Part shown: positions 55,045 to 64,000 of the stretch, piece by piece
Position numbering within the stretch: the stretch's first letter is position 1
How the letters are laid out: each line of letters begins with the position of its first letter
Assembly (NCBI RefSeq): GCF_039955095.1
Contig: NZ_CP154878.1
Coordinates: 1,364,001-1,428,000 of the forward strand
DNA length: 64,000 bases
Origin: Limosilactobacillus sp. WILCCON 0051
GTDB lineage: Bacteria; Bacillota; Bacilli; Lactobacillales; Lactobacillaceae
Direction of reading: 5' to 3'
Notes under the pieces: model-generated
Databases searched by the model: none
What the model was told of the DNA's origin: nothing
The model's input: the letters and a program-made list of their open reading frames with translations, nothing else
Program-made: the position numbers and the translations under genes

Positions 55045-57531
55045 CTATGAAATTGAGTCCGTCAGATCGAGCTGCTCGCTTGTCGCCGTTTCAGTCAGCT
55101 GGGGCTTGATGCGCAGCTTAACCGGAATGCCCTGACTTTCGGTATCAATTACAAAAGTACCGTTTGAATGGGCCGTTCCCAGATGATGATCCGTAATCAA
55201 AACATCCTGGAACATCGGCCGATCGGTAATGATCTCAACGGCTCCCTGATAGTCGGCATCATAAGGCAAAAAGTCGACCAGCTTGTGCGGCAGCTTCTTC
55301 AAACGGTGCAGCACCAGTTCGCCGCGCCTTGCCCGTGCGCCAAGCTTAATGTCGGCTACGGCCATTTCTTTAAAGGCCCCGCGCTGAGTTACCATGGCCA
55401 GATGCTGATCTTCGTCAACCAGCTGCAGGTCAACCATTCTGTCATCGTCATGCAGGTTGATGGCCCGTACCCCCGTCGTTCTAACCCCGGCAATCGGTAC
55501 TTCAGCTACGTCAAAGCGAACGGCATAGCCTTCATGACTGATTGCCAGCAGCGACTGCGCGGTATCTTTTGGCTCATAATACATTACGTTAACGACTTGA
55601 GCGTCATCGCCCTTGAGCTTCATGTAGACCGTCGCCGTGCTCTTATAACGAGATCCTGGCTGATATTCCTTGAACTCAGTCTGTTTGACCTGACCATCGC
55701 TGGTTCCCATCAGCAGCGTTCCTGGCATGTCCAGCCGATCAAAAATCATTGCCTTGATAATCTCTTCACCCGCGGCCAGACCGATCGTTTGTGAAATATG
55801 CTCACCAACGTCTTTCCAGCGCACGTCAGCCAATTCATGCACCGGCCGATAGATCAGATGGCCAAGATTGGTGAACATGAACAGATGCGCCAGCGTACTG
55901 GTTTCTTGGATCAGCAGCGGATAGTCGTCTTCTCGCAAACCATCTTCTTCAACGTTGGAAGCTTTAAATGACCGCAGACTGCTGCGCTTGATATAGCCGG
56001 CTTTAGAAACTAATACGACCACGTCTTCTTTGGCGACCGTAACCTTAGTGTCGATCTCCAGTTTTTGAACCTTGCTTTGAATCTCAGTCCGGCGCGGTGT
56101 CGCAAATTCTTTTTTAATCGTCCGCATTTCTTGGCGCAGCACTTTGGCCAGCTCATTTTCATCGCTTAAGATCAGCTGGTATTCGGCAATCTGATCATTC
56201 AGACGCTTTTGCTCATCTTCAAGCGCCGTCACGTCAGTATTGGTCAGCCGGTACAGCTGCATGGTAACAATGGCTTCGGCCTGCGGATCATCAAAGCCCA
56301 GCGATTCAATCAGATTCTGTTTGGCATCAGCCCGGTTTTTAGAAGCTCGAATCGTTTTGATAACCTGATCAAGCATGCTGAGCGCCTTGATCAAGCCTTC
56401 AACGATGTGGAGCCGTTTTTGCGCCTTATTTAAATCAAAGCGCGTCCGCCGCATAATGATCTCTTTTTGGAAGCTCAGATAAGACGTTAAAATATGCTTT
56501 AAGCCTACCCGCATTGGCCGCTGATTGTCGATTGCCACCATATTGAAGTTATAGTTGATCTGCAGGTCGGTGTTTTTTAGCAGATAGTTTAAGATTCCCT
56601 CGGCATTGGCGCCGCGCTTCAGCTCAATTGCGATGCGCAGGCCGCTGCGGTCAGTCTCATCACGCGCCTCAGCGATTCCCTCAACCTTTTTGGCCAGACG
56701 CAGGTCATTGATTCGCTTGACCAGCTGGGCCTTGTTGACCTCATATGGAATCTCCGTGATATTGATCTGCTGCCGACCGCCACGCAGCGTCTCGATACTG
56801 GTCTTGGCCCGTACGACAATGCGTCCCCGACCAGTTTCATAAGCTTTTTTGATTCCTTCCTTGCCTTGAATGATCCCGCCAGTTGGGAAATCAGGACCAG
56901 GCACGAATTCCATCAGTTTGTCCAGACTGACTGTGGGATGACCAAGCAGGTAGATCAGTGCATCGATCAGCTCGCCCAGATTATGCGTCGGAATTTCCGT
57001 AGCATAACCAGCCGAGATCCCGGTCGCGCCGTTAACCAAAAGATTGGGAATGCGGGCTGGCAAGACAGTCGGCTCTTTTTCGGTATCGTCAAAGTTCAGC
57101 GTCATATCAACCGTATCTTTGTCGATATCCTTAAGCATCAAGCCGGCAATCTTGCTTAAACGAGCTTCGGTATAACGCATGGCAGCCGGTGGATCACCAT
57201 CCATCGACCCGTTGTTGCCGTGCATTTCAATCAATGGGTCACGCAGCTTCCAATCCTGACTCATCCGGACCAGCGCCTCATAAATGGAACTGTCGCCGTG
57301 CGGGTGGAAGTTACCCATTACGTTACCGACTGACTTGGCTGACTTGCGAAAGCCCTTATCATAGGTATTGCCATCCTTGTTCATGGCAAACAGAATCCGG
57401 CGCTGAACCGGCTTGAGGCCATCGCGAATATCCGGCAGGGCCCGTTCTTGAATAATGGACTTGGAATACCGGCCGAAGCGATCGCCCATCAAGTCTTCCA
57501 AAGTCATATTTTCGATTTTTGGTTCACTCAT
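55045..57531 (-). CDS. parC: DNA topoisomerase IV subunit A
   Basis: 828 residues. The breakage-reunion domain includes RYSKSIIQERALPDIRDGLKPVQRR (in two parts), HPHGDSSIYEAL (the quinolone region, with Ser and Glu of the sensitive form) and the active-site Tyr in AMRYTEARLS. The C-terminal beta-pinwheel repeats follow. With ParE it decatenates chromosomes. The gene lies 13 bases downstream of parE, so the two are co-transcribed. A hairpin without T run (GCATA/TATGC with flanks) lies after the stop. Confidence 0.95.
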   Translation of the reverse strand: MSEPKIENMTLEDLMGDRFGRYSKSIIQERALPDIRDGLKPVQRRILFAMNKDGNTYDKGFRKSAKSVGNVMGNFHPHGDSSIYEALVRMSQDWKLRDPLIEMHGNNGSMDGDPPAAMRYTEARLSKIAGLMLKDIDKDTVDMTLNFDDTEKEPTVLPARIPNLLVNGATGISAGYATEIPTHNLGELIDALIYLLGHPTVSLDKLMEFVPGPDFPTGGIIQGKEGIKKAYETGRGRIVVRAKTSIETLRGGRQQINITEIPYEVNKAQLVKRINDLRLAKKVEGIAEARDETDRSGLRIAIELKRGANAEGILNYLLKNTDLQINYNFNMVAIDNQRPMRVGLKHILTSYLSFQKEIIMRRTRFDLNKAQKRLHIVEGLIKALSMLDQVIKTIRASKNRADAKQNLIESLGFDDPQAEAIVTMQLYRLTNTDVTALEDEQKRLNDQIAEYQLILSDENELAKVLRQEMRTIKKEFATPRRTEIQSKVQKLEIDTKVTVAKEDVVVLVSKAGYIKRSSLRSFKASNVEEDGLREDDYPLLIQETSTLAHLFMFTNLGHLIYRPVHELADVRWKDVGEHISQTIGLAAGEEIIKAMIFDRLDMPGTLLMGTSDGQVKQTEFKEYQPGSRYKSTATVYMKLKGDDAQVVNVMYYEPKDTAQSLLAISHEGYAVRFDVAEVPIAGVRTTGVRAINLHDDDRMVDLQLVDEDQHLAMVTQRGAFKEMAVADIKLGARARRGELVLHRLKKLPHKLVDFLPYDADYQGAVEIITDRPMFQDVLITDHHLGTAHSNGTFVIDTESQGIPVKLRIKPQLTETATSEQLDLTDSIS

Positions 57532-57544
57532 TGACTTTCACCTC

Positions 57545-59548
57545 TTACTTTTGATTCCAGGTATTGATCGTAGGCGTTTTGGCCTTTTGACCGCGATTTT
57601 CCATCAGCTGATCAGACTCTTCGTCATCGCTCAGCGTAAATTGCACGTTTTCTTCAATCCATTTCCGACGTGGTGCAACCTTATCGCCCATCAAGGTAGT
57701 GACGCGCTTTTCAGCCAGCTCGGCATCTTCTATCCGCACTCGAATCAGCGTCCGTGTGTCAGGATTCATCGTGGTTTCCCAAAGCTGATCGGCATTCATT
57801 TCACCAAGCCCCTTGAAACGCTGCAGCTGAGCTCCGCGAATCTTTTTGGTCATCTGCGTCAGCTGATCGTTGGTCCAGGCATACTGAATCTTGGTTTTGG
57901 CTCCTTTGCCAGACTGGATGCGATACAGCGGCGGCAAGGCAATGTAGACCTTACCGGCTTCGATCATTGGCCGCATGTACTTGTAGAAGAACGTCAGCAG
58001 CAGAATCTGGATGTGGGCCCCATCGTCGTCGGCATCAGTCATGATGATGATCTTGTCGTAGTTGGAGTCCGCGACGTTGAACTCGCTGCCGACCCCCGCG
58101 CCAACCGTATAGATGATCGTATTAAGCTCTTCGTTTTTCAAGACGTCATCCAGCTTGGCCTTTTCTGTATTGAGAACCTTACCACGCAATGGCAGGATCG
58201 CCTGAAACTTCCGATCGCGTCCCTGCTTGGCACTCCCACCGGCTGAATCACCCTCAACCAAGAACAGCTCATTTTTAGCGGCATCTTTTGACTGGGCCGG
58301 CGTCAGCTTGCCGGACAGATTGCGTTCTTTACGGCCTTTGCGCTTGGAGCCGCGTGATTCGTCACGAGCCTTGCGCGCGGCTTCTCTTGCCTGGCGAGCC
58401 TTGAGTGCTTTTCTGATCAGCTGCTGAGCTTCATCGCCATTTTCCAGCAGCATGTAGCTTAGCTGATCGCTGACGATTGAGTCCACGATCTTACGGGCTT
58501 CTGGCGTCCCCAGCTTGTCTTTAGTCTGGCCCTCAAACTGCAGGATGCGTTCCGGAATTCGTACTGAGACGACTGCCGTCAAGCCTTCGCGAACGTCAGA
58601 CCCTTCCAGATTCTTGTCGCGTTCCTTGAGCAGACCGACTTTTCTGGCGTAGTCATTGAAGGTTTTGGTCCAGGCATTGCGAAAACCGGCTTCATGCGTT
58701 CCCCCATCTGGAGTGCGCACGTTGTTGACAAAGCTCAAGACGTTTTCTGAATAGCCATCGTTATACTGAGCCGCAACCTCAACCTCAACGCCATCCTGCT
58801 TACCGTCAAAGTACATGATCTGACCCAGTGTATCCTTGTCCTCATTGAGGTAGCCGACAAAGTCCTTGATGCCATTTTCAAACTGGAATACCTCTTCTTT
58901 TTCCTGACCAGCGCGCTTATCAGTCAGCGTAATCTTTAGGCCCTTTAGCAGGAATGCCGATTCACGCAGCCGTCTTGCCAAAGTATCGTAGTTGTAGACC
59001 GTCGTAGAAAAGATTTTTGGATCCGGCTTAAAGGTAACCGTCGTTCCGGAACCCGCACGCGTATTGCCTAATTTTTTGAGCGTGCCGACCGGATTGCCGC
59101 CATTGACGAATTTTTCTTGATAGCGAACGTGATCGCGCACGATCGTCAGTGTTAGTTTGGTTGAAAGAGCATTCACGACTGAGGCCCCAACCCCATGCAG
59201 CCCACCGGAAGTCTTGTAGCCATCGTCTTGACCAAACTTCCCCCCGGCATGCAGCACGGTCATGATGACTTCTGGCGTCGGTTTGCCAGAAGCATGCATT
59301 CCAACTGGCATCCCACGACCATGATCCTGAACCGTGATTGAATTGTCGGGTTCGATCGTCACGTTGATTTCATCACCAAAGCCAGACAAAGCCTCATCGA
59401 CCGCGTTGTCAACGATTTCATATACCAAATGGTGCAGGCCATAGGTATCCGTTGAACCAATATACATCCCAGGCCGTTTGCGCACCGCCTCCAGCCCCTT
59501 AAGGATTTTAATGGAGGATGCATCATATTGATATTCTTGTTCTGCCAA
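57545..59548 (-). CDS. parE: DNA topoisomerase IV subunit B
   Basis: 667 residues. Start TTG 59548 with GAGGAGGG upstream. The GHKL ATPase motifs are present (EIVDNAVDEALSG, DHGRGMPVG, GGLHGVGASVVNALS), and the TOPRIM domain has LVEGDSAGGSAKQGRDR and DADDDGAHI. The enzyme subunit supplies ATP hydrolysis to ParC. It lies divergent from plsY, the usual arrangement in Lactobacillaceae. Confidence 0.95.
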   Translation of the reverse strand: MAEQEYQYDASSIKILKGLEAVRKRPGMYIGSTDTYGLHHLVYEIVDNAVDEALSGFGDEINVTIEPDNSITVQDHGRGMPVGMHASGKPTPEVIMTVLHAGGKFGQDDGYKTSGGLHGVGASVVNALSTKLTLTIVRDHVRYQEKFVNGGNPVGTLKKLGNTRAGSGTTVTFKPDPKIFSTTVYNYDTLARRLRESAFLLKGLKITLTDKRAGQEKEEVFQFENGIKDFVGYLNEDKDTLGQIMYFDGKQDGVEVEVAAQYNDGYSENVLSFVNNVRTPDGGTHEAGFRNAWTKTFNDYARKVGLLKERDKNLEGSDVREGLTAVVSVRIPERILQFEGQTKDKLGTPEARKIVDSIVSDQLSYMLLENGDEAQQLIRKALKARQAREAARKARDESRGSKRKGRKERNLSGKLTPAQSKDAAKNELFLVEGDSAGGSAKQGRDRKFQAILPLRGKVLNTEKAKLDDVLKNEELNTIIYTVGAGVGSEFNVADSNYDKIIIMTDADDDGAHIQILLLTFFYKYMRPMIEAGKVYIALPPLYRIQSGKGAKTKIQYAWTNDQLTQMTKKIRGAQLQRFKGLGEMNADQLWETTMNPDTRTLIRVRIEDAELAEKRVTTLMGDKVAPRRKWIEENVQFTLSDDEESDQLMENRGQKAKTPTINTWNQK

Positions 59549-59735
59549 CGAAAGGCCCTCCTCATAATTTTTTAGTAACGTTTTTTAATATAACTGATTT
59601 GACAAAATTTAGCAAAGAAATTTTGCAAACATTTGTGCCCCATTATTTTAGCATATCAAACAAAAGTTGCCGATGCCACTCAATGTGCTATTATAACAAT
59701 TATGCAATTATTATCGAGGGAGTTTTGAATGATTT

Positions 59736-60365
59736 ATGATTTTTAAAATCTGTTTAATGGCAGTCATTGCCTACCTTTTGGGCTCGATTCCCTGGGGACT
59801 TTGGATCGGCCAGGTATTCTACCACAAGGATATTCGTCAGCTGGGCAGCGGTAATATCGGCACGACCAATACCCTGCGCGTTTTGGGACCTAAAGCAGGC
59901 GTAACCGTATTGTTTCTTGATATGTTCAAGGGGACGCTGGCAGCCTGTCAGCCATATTTCTTTCACTGCAGCCAGACCGTCAGTCCGCTTTTGATTGGCT
60001 TATTTGCCGTTTTGGGCCATACCTGCTCGATTTTTGATCACTTTCATGGCGGCAAGGCCGTTGCCACCAGTGCCGGGATCTTGCTGGCATATAACCCGCT
60101 GCTCTTTTTGGTTGCCTGGGCCATCTATCTGACGGTATTATTGTTGACCAGCATGGCTAGTGCGGCTGGCATGGTTGGCATTACCGCGATTTTCATCATT
60201 GCCTTATGCATTCACGACTGGATCTTGGCAGCCATTGCCGGGTTCTTGACGGTGGTAATCATCTGGCTGCACCGTGCCAACATCAAGCGCATCTTCAATG
60301 GTACCGAATCGCTGGTTCATTTTGGATTGGGCTATCGGCGGCAGCAAAAACGAAAGCAAAAATAA
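59736..60365 (+). CDS. plsY: Glycerol-3-phosphate acyltransferase PlsY
   Basis: 209 residues, integral membrane, with the three PlsY motifs: YLLGSIPWG near the N-terminus, [15 protein letters not shown], and [14 protein letters not shown]. It transfers the acyl group from acyl-phosphate to glycerol-3-phosphate in phospholipid synthesis. The only usable start is ATG 59736, since a stop lies two codons upstream in frame. GAGGGAG is 13 bases away, somewhat far. Confidence 0.93.
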   Translation: MIFKICLMAVIAYLLGSIPWGLWIGQVFYHKDIRQLGSGNIGTTNTLRVLGPKAGVTVLFLDMFKGTLAACQPYFFHCSQTVSPLLIGLFAVLGHTCSIFDHFHGGKAVATSAGILLAYNPLLFLVAWAIYLTVLLLTSMASAAGMVGITAIFIIALCIHDWILAAIAGFLTVVIIWLHRANIKRIFNGTESLVHFGLGYRRQQKRKQK

Positions 60366-60460
60366 TTAAGCTGATGATCGCATCACTTGGCATTAAAGAC
60401 CGAGCTGAATGCGATTTTTATTTTGCTGATAAATTTAGGCAACCGATTTCCTAAACCCTC

Positions 60461-60489
60461 TTGCAAAAAGAATTGAAAGCGCTTATAAT
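60461..60489 (+). promoter_or_regulatory. Promoter with overlapping cre (CcpA) site of the SDR gene
   Basis: TTGCAA (60461-60466) and TATAAT (60484-60489) with 17-base spacing. TGAAAGCGCTTATA (60474-60487) overlaps the -10 and fits the cre consensus at nearly all positions. This suggests catabolite repression. Confidence 0.7.
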
Positions 60490-60538
60490 CTGGTGTAACG
60501 ATTTCCTAAAGTTGAATTTAAACATCGAGGTGCTTTTT

Positions 60539-61312
60539 ATGAGTTCATTTAATCAACAAAGTTTTCAGCTTAATGGCAAGGTAGCATTGATCACTGGCGG
60601 TGCCAGCGGTCTGGGTCAAAACTATTCAAAGGCGCTGTCGCTTTACGGCGCGGATATTTTTGTCGTTTCCAACTCGCAGCGCGGCTGGGAAGAAACTCGT
60701 CAAGCAGTCGAAGGCAATGGACAAAAGATCGGCTTTCTGCAGTGCGACATCACTGAACCGGACTGTGCCGATGAAATCATCGCGCAATGCGTTAAGGAAA
60801 TGGGTGGTCTGGATATTTTGGTCAACAATGCCGGCATTCAGATCCGCAATGACGTCTTAGCGTTCAAGGATGAAGACTGGGACAAGGTGATCAATTTGAA
60901 TCTCAACGCGCTCTACCACATGTCACAGGCCGCAGCTAAGTATATGGCTAAGCAAAAGCACGGCAAGATCATCAACATTGGCTCAATGCAATCCTACCGT
61001 GCCGGCAAGTTCATCTTCCCCTACACGGCAGCCAAACATGGCGTGTTAGGTCTGACCAAAGCCTACGCTGATGCCCTTTCCAAATACAACATTCAAGTCA
61101 ACGGTCTGGCACCGGGCTACATTTTAACGGATATGACGAAGGCGCTGGCCGAGGATCCGGTTCGGGGGCCTGAGATCAAAGAACACATTCCATCCGGTGA
61201 ATGGGGCCGTCCTGAACAATTGATGGGGCCAATGGTATTTTTAGCCAGTCCAGCATCTGATTACGTAACTGGTGTAATGCTGCCGGTTGATGGCGGCTAC
61301 CTGCTGCGCTGA
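60539..61312 (+). CDS. Short-chain dehydrogenase, KduD / gluconate 5-dehydrogenase type
   Basis: 257 residues from ATG 60539 (CGAGGTG upstream); the frame to 60461 runs through the promoter. The Rossmann motif is GGASGLG, then NNAG and the catalytic Ser-Tyr-Lys (GSMQSYRAGKFIFPYTAAKHG). The IINIGSMQSYRAGK portion is typical of 2-deoxy-D-gluconate 3-dehydrogenase (KduD). The reaction would be NAD-dependent oxidoreduction of keto-uronate-type intermediates. No other hexuronate genes are here, so the substrate is tentative. Confidence 0.8.
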   Translation: MSSFNQQSFQLNGKVALITGGASGLGQNYSKALSLYGADIFVVSNSQRGWEETRQAVEGNGQKIGFLQCDITEPDCADEIIAQCVKEMGGLDILVNNAGIQIRNDVLAFKDEDWDKVINLNLNALYHMSQAAAKYMAKQKHGKIINIGSMQSYRAGKFIFPYTAAKHGVLGLTKAYADALSKYNIQVNGLAPGYILTDMTKALAEDPVRGPEIKEHIPSGEWGRPEQLMGPMVFLASPASDYVTGVMLPVDGGYLLR

Positions 61313-61329
61313 TCAAATTCAACTGAAAT

Positions 61330-61363
61330 CAAAAAGACGTGGTGATCACCACGTCTTTTTTGA
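61330..61363. terminator. Bidirectional terminator between SDR and aldose epimerase genes
   Basis: AAAAGACGTGGT pairs with ACCACGTCTTTT around GATC, a perfect stem with A and T runs. Confidence 0.85.
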
Positions 61364-61367
61364 TTCA

Positions 61368-62252
61368 TTAGAACGGCTGAATGGCAAACGCATAGTCCTC
61401 ATGCTTGCCAGGCGCCAGTCGACTCATCACCTGTTTGTCTTCAAGTCTGCCGTCACTGTGAATACTGTCGGCAATCCCCCACCACGGCTCAACGCACACC
61501 AGGTTGGCCTGGGCTGGATATGGCGACCAGACGCCAACAAATGGTGCACCGTTAACCTGAACGTGAACCCCGTGATTAGTCTGCGGTTCCGTCAGCGTCG
61601 CCGTAAATGGCATGCCCTTGGTTGCAAAGATCAAGGCATCCTCATCGAACAGCTCATGATCCAGTGTGATGGGCTGCTGCATGTGCAGAACCGCTGGATG
61701 TTCCAGATCATTAAATGGACCAGGTGCCACCAATTTAACCTGTTGATAGTCAATTGCCGGCGAAACACTGAACTGAGTCGTTTCAAAACTGCCCTGTTCA
61801 TCAACCGGTACGTTAAAACCAGGGTGCGCACCCAAAGCATAGATCAACGTCTGGTCATTGCTTGGGTTTTCAACACGATAGCTGACCAGCAGGCGATCCT
61901 CATCCAGCTGATAGGCAATCGTCAACACAAAAGCAAATGGGAAGGCTGCCCGTGTTTTTTCATCATCGCGTAGCTCAAAAACTACCCGCTCACTGCTCTG
62001 TTCCACGACCTGAAACTCCCGATCGCGGGCAAAACCGTGCTGCGTCTGATGATAGACCTTGCCTTGATATTCGTATTGATCATCCTTGAGTCGGCCGACA
62101 AACGGAAACAGGACGGGTGCCTGCCGTTTCCAAGACTTTGGGTCACCCTGCCACAAATATTCTATTCCCTCTGCATTCCGCTTAATGCTGTGCATCTGGG
62201 CGCCTAGTGGATCAATCTGTACCGTCAGCTGCTCGTTTTCAATCTGAATCAT
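61368..62252 (-). CDS. Aldose 1-epimerase family protein (LacX-like)
   Basis: 294 residues. It has the beta-sandwich galactose mutarotase fold in its LacX variant: N-terminal GAQMHSIKR and YLWQGDPKSW, HGFARDREF with the catalytic His, and ALGAHPGFNVPV with the second His. CVEPWWGIADS follows, near the C-terminus. It interconverts anomers of sugars or sugar phosphates in the cytoplasm. AAAGGATGA precedes the ATG. Confidence 0.88.
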   Translation of the reverse strand: MIQIENEQLTVQIDPLGAQMHSIKRNAEGIEYLWQGDPKSWKRQAPVLFPFVGRLKDDQYEYQGKVYHQTQHGFARDREFQVVEQSSERVVFELRDDEKTRAAFPFAFVLTIAYQLDEDRLLVSYRVENPSNDQTLIYALGAHPGFNVPVDEQGSFETTQFSVSPAIDYQQVKLVAPGPFNDLEHPAVLHMQQPITLDHELFDEDALIFATKGMPFTATLTEPQTNHGVHVQVNGAPFVGVWSPYPAQANLVCVEPWWGIADSIHSDGRLEDKQVMSRLAPGKHEDYAFAIQPF

Positions 62253-62295
62253 CTCTCGTCATCCTTTCAAACTCTCAATGGACAATGGTATATGC

Positions 62296-62341
62296 CAAAA
62301 GCCCTCTAATCTGCACAATAACAGATTGAGAGGGCTTTCGC
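62296..62341. terminator. Bidirectional terminator-like hairpin between topA and the aldose epimerase gene
   Basis: AAAGCCCTCTAATCTG pairs with CAGATTGAGAGGGCTTT around a short loop. It lies just after the topA stop; only short T runs are present. Confidence 0.7.
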
Positions 62342-62352
62342 AAGTCTATCTT

Positions 62353-64000
62353 TTAATTTTGGACTGATTCTTCGTAGTCGCCATTAGGACAAACGATCTG
62401 CTTGCCCTTCTTAACCTTCTTTTCAATCAAGAAATGACCGTCTTTAGGACAATTGCGGCCAATTGGCTTGTCCCATGAAACAAAATCACATTCAGGGTAG
62501 CGCGAGCAGCCATAAAAGACGCGATTCTTCTTGGACTTGCGCTCAACCACGCTCCCTTGCCCACACTTAGGACAGGTTACGCCGATATCCTTAACGATTG
62601 CCTTGGTGTTGCGGCAGTTCGGGAAGCGCGAGCAGGCATGAAACTTGCCATAGCGGCCCATCTTAACGACCATTGGCGCCCCACAGATCTCACAATTGCT
62701 GCCGGCAAGTTCATCATGCATCTCGATTTTGGCAACCTGTTCCTCAGCAGCCTGGACTTCTTTAGAAAATGGCTGGTAGAACTTGTCAACGACCTTAACC
62801 CAGTTTTCCTTGCCTTCTTCGATCCGGTCCAAGTCGTCTTCAACTTCGGCCGTAAACTTGACATTGACGATTTCTGGGAACTGCTTGACGATGATCTGGT
62901 TGACGATCTCACCCAGCTCGGTTGGCTCAAAGTGGCGCGATACCAAACGAACATAGTAGCGGCGCTGAATCGTGTCCAGCGTTGGCGCATAGGTGGAAGG
63001 CCGGCCGACCCCGTTTTCTTCCAGCGTCTTGATCAAGGCAGCTTCTGTATAGCGAGCAGGCGGCTGCGTGAAGTGCTGTGCCGGGTCGTCACTGATCATT
63101 TGGACCTGGTCGCCTTGATTTAGATCCGGCAAAACATTGTCTTTTTCCTGACCACGCTTGTAAACCTTGGTAAAGCCATCAAATTTGACCTTGGACCCGT
63201 TGGCATGAAAGTCGACCCCGTTTTGGCTCAAGGAAACGGCCATCGTATCAACAATCTGCGGCGTCATCTGACTGGCCACGAATCGGCTCCAGATCAGGCT
63301 GTAGAGCTTATATTGATCAGCCGTCAGATACTGTTTCATCTCTGCGGGCGTACGGTTGACCGATGTTGGCCGGATCGCTTCGTGCGCGTCTTGGGCCCCT
63401 TCCGGCAGCTTGCCCTTGACTGGCTTGATTGCGGCATACTGCTCACCATAGTTTTCATGAATAAACTGAGAAGCTTCCTGTTTGGCAATTGAGGCAATCC
63501 GCGTAGAGTCGGTACGCATATAGGTGATCAGACCGACCGCGCTGCCATGCCCAAGCGTAATCCCTTCATACAGCTGTTGGGCGGCCATCATCGTCTTGCG
63601 CGTTCGGAAGTTCAGACGACGGTTGGCATCCTGCTGCATCGTGGAGGTAGTGTATGGCGGCTGCGGCATCCGCTTACGTTCTTTACGCGTAACGTCATCA
63701 ATCGTAAACGGCGCCTTGCGATCAATCTTGGCCAGCACTTTTTGAACGGCTTCGTTATTAGGCAGCGCGGCTTTTTTACCATTTTCGCCATAAAAAGATG
63801 CCGCAAACTCGTCGCGTCCTTTTTTAAACTGACCATCAATCGTCCAGTATTCTTCAGGCTTAAAGTCGCGAATCGCCTGTTCTCTTTGGATGATCAGGTT
63901 TAGTGCGACTGACTGCACACGTCCGGCAGACAGTCCCTTTTTGACCTTTTTCCAAAGAATCGGGCTGATCGAATAACCAACCAGCCGATCCAAAACCCGC
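62353..64000 (-). CDS. topA: DNA topoisomerase I (partial, runs off the window)
   Basis: At least 549 codons; the N-terminal TOPRIM part lies beyond base 64000. The frame is open at the edge and reads [19 protein letters not shown]. The active-site Tyr is in [13 protein letters not shown]-terminal zinc ribbons follow: CEICG...CSRFPNC and CPKCG...CSRYPEC are intact. The third (CPKDG...CPNGD) has lost two ligands. The enzyme relaxes negative supercoils. Confidence 0.95.
   Translation of the reverse strand, partial: RVLDRLVGYSISPILWKKVKKGLSAGRVQSVALNLIIQREQAIRDFKPEEYWTIDGQFKKGRDEFAASFYGENGKKAALPNNEAVQKVLAKIDRKAPFTIDDVTRKERKRMPQPPYTTSTMQQDANRRLNFRTRKTMMAAQQLYEGITLGHGSAVGLITYMRTDSTRIASIAKQEASQFIHENYGEQYAAIKPVKGKLPEGAQDAHEAIRPTSVNRTPAEMKQYLTADQYKLYSLIWSRFVASQMTPQIVDTMAVSLSQNGVDFHANGSKVKFDGFTKVYKRGQEKDNVLPDLNQGDQVQMISDDPAQHFTQPPARYTEAALIKTLEENGVGRPSTYAPTLDTIQRRYYVRLVSRHFEPTELGEIVNQIIVKQFPEIVNVKFTAEVEDDLDRIEEGKENWVKVVDKFYQPFSKEVQAAEEQVAKIEMHDELAGSNCEICGAPMVVKMGRYGKFHACSRFPNCRNTKAIVKDIGVTCPKCGQGSVVERKSKKNRVFYGCSRYPECDFVSWDKPIGRNCPKDGHFLIEKKVKKGKQIVCPNGDYEESVQN

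Noticed and set aside
60539..61312. FabG (3-oxoacyl-ACP reductase)
   Set aside because: The SDR motifs are shared, but the GSMQSYRAGK active-site surroundings and the cre-controlled promoter fit the KduD/gluconate dehydrogenase group better. No fatty acid genes are nearby.

Overview
This window looks like a chromosomal segment of a host-adapted heterofermentative lactobacillus, most probably Limosilactobacillus or a close relative. The species is not determined. The grounds are a moderate GC content, T-box control of asnA, the gene run plsY-parE-parC, a complete accessory Sec (SecA2/SecY2) locus with a giant serine-rich repeat protein, and two YSIRK/LPxTG mucin-binding adhesins.

Layout. 1-9 kb holds metabolic genes: the end of a membrane protein, a DUF1445 hydro-lyase, a PLD-helicase-DUF3427 protein paired with a Nudix hydrolase, a T-box-controlled NhaC-family transporter whose specifier reads UAC (Tyr), and an aldehyde dehydrogenase. 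9.6-11 kb is asnA with an Asn T-box. 11-28.3 kb is one leftward operon: the 3146-codon SRRP gene, secY2, asp1, asp2, asp3, secA2 and a small single-TM protein. 28.8-33 kb holds a glucosaminidase, an IS3-family element, an acetyltransferase and a serine recombinase. 33.3-45.9 kb holds two very large sortase-anchored adhesins, separated by about 0.9 kb with a possible structured RNA. 46.3-48.3 kb has a GNAT and an OFA-family MFS transporter. 48.4-52.6 kb is an unusual operon: a six-cysteine leader peptide and terminator, a polar amino acid ABC binding protein and permease, a LanC-like protein and an iron-type alcohol dehydrogenase. 52.7-64 kb is housekeeping: a zinc-ribbon membrane protein, ppaC, parC, parE, plsY, a KduD-like SDR with a cre site, aldose epimerase and topA, which runs off the end.

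Three things stand out. (1) The cysteine-attenuated operon combines amino acid uptake with a LanC-like cyclase-fold protein that has a Cys-Cys-Gly zinc motif but no canonical catalytic His; I do not recognise it as a described system. (2) A roughly 350-bp structured repeat element is present twice (8966-9312 and 29616-31510). It has four hairpins with TACCTACT/AGTAGGTA stems and shows compensatory base changes between the copies. The second copy was split by the IS exactly in the centre of a palindrome. (3) The SRRP has a choice-of-anchor-A-like domain as its non-repeat region, no LPxTG anchor, and no GtfA/GtfB glycosyltransferase genes beside it.

Several leader peptides too short for ordinary gene calling are visible: a Tyr-rich one before the NhaC gene, a Cys-rich one before the ABC operon, and one coupled to the recombinase. 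All functional calls rest on reading the sequence; no searches were run.
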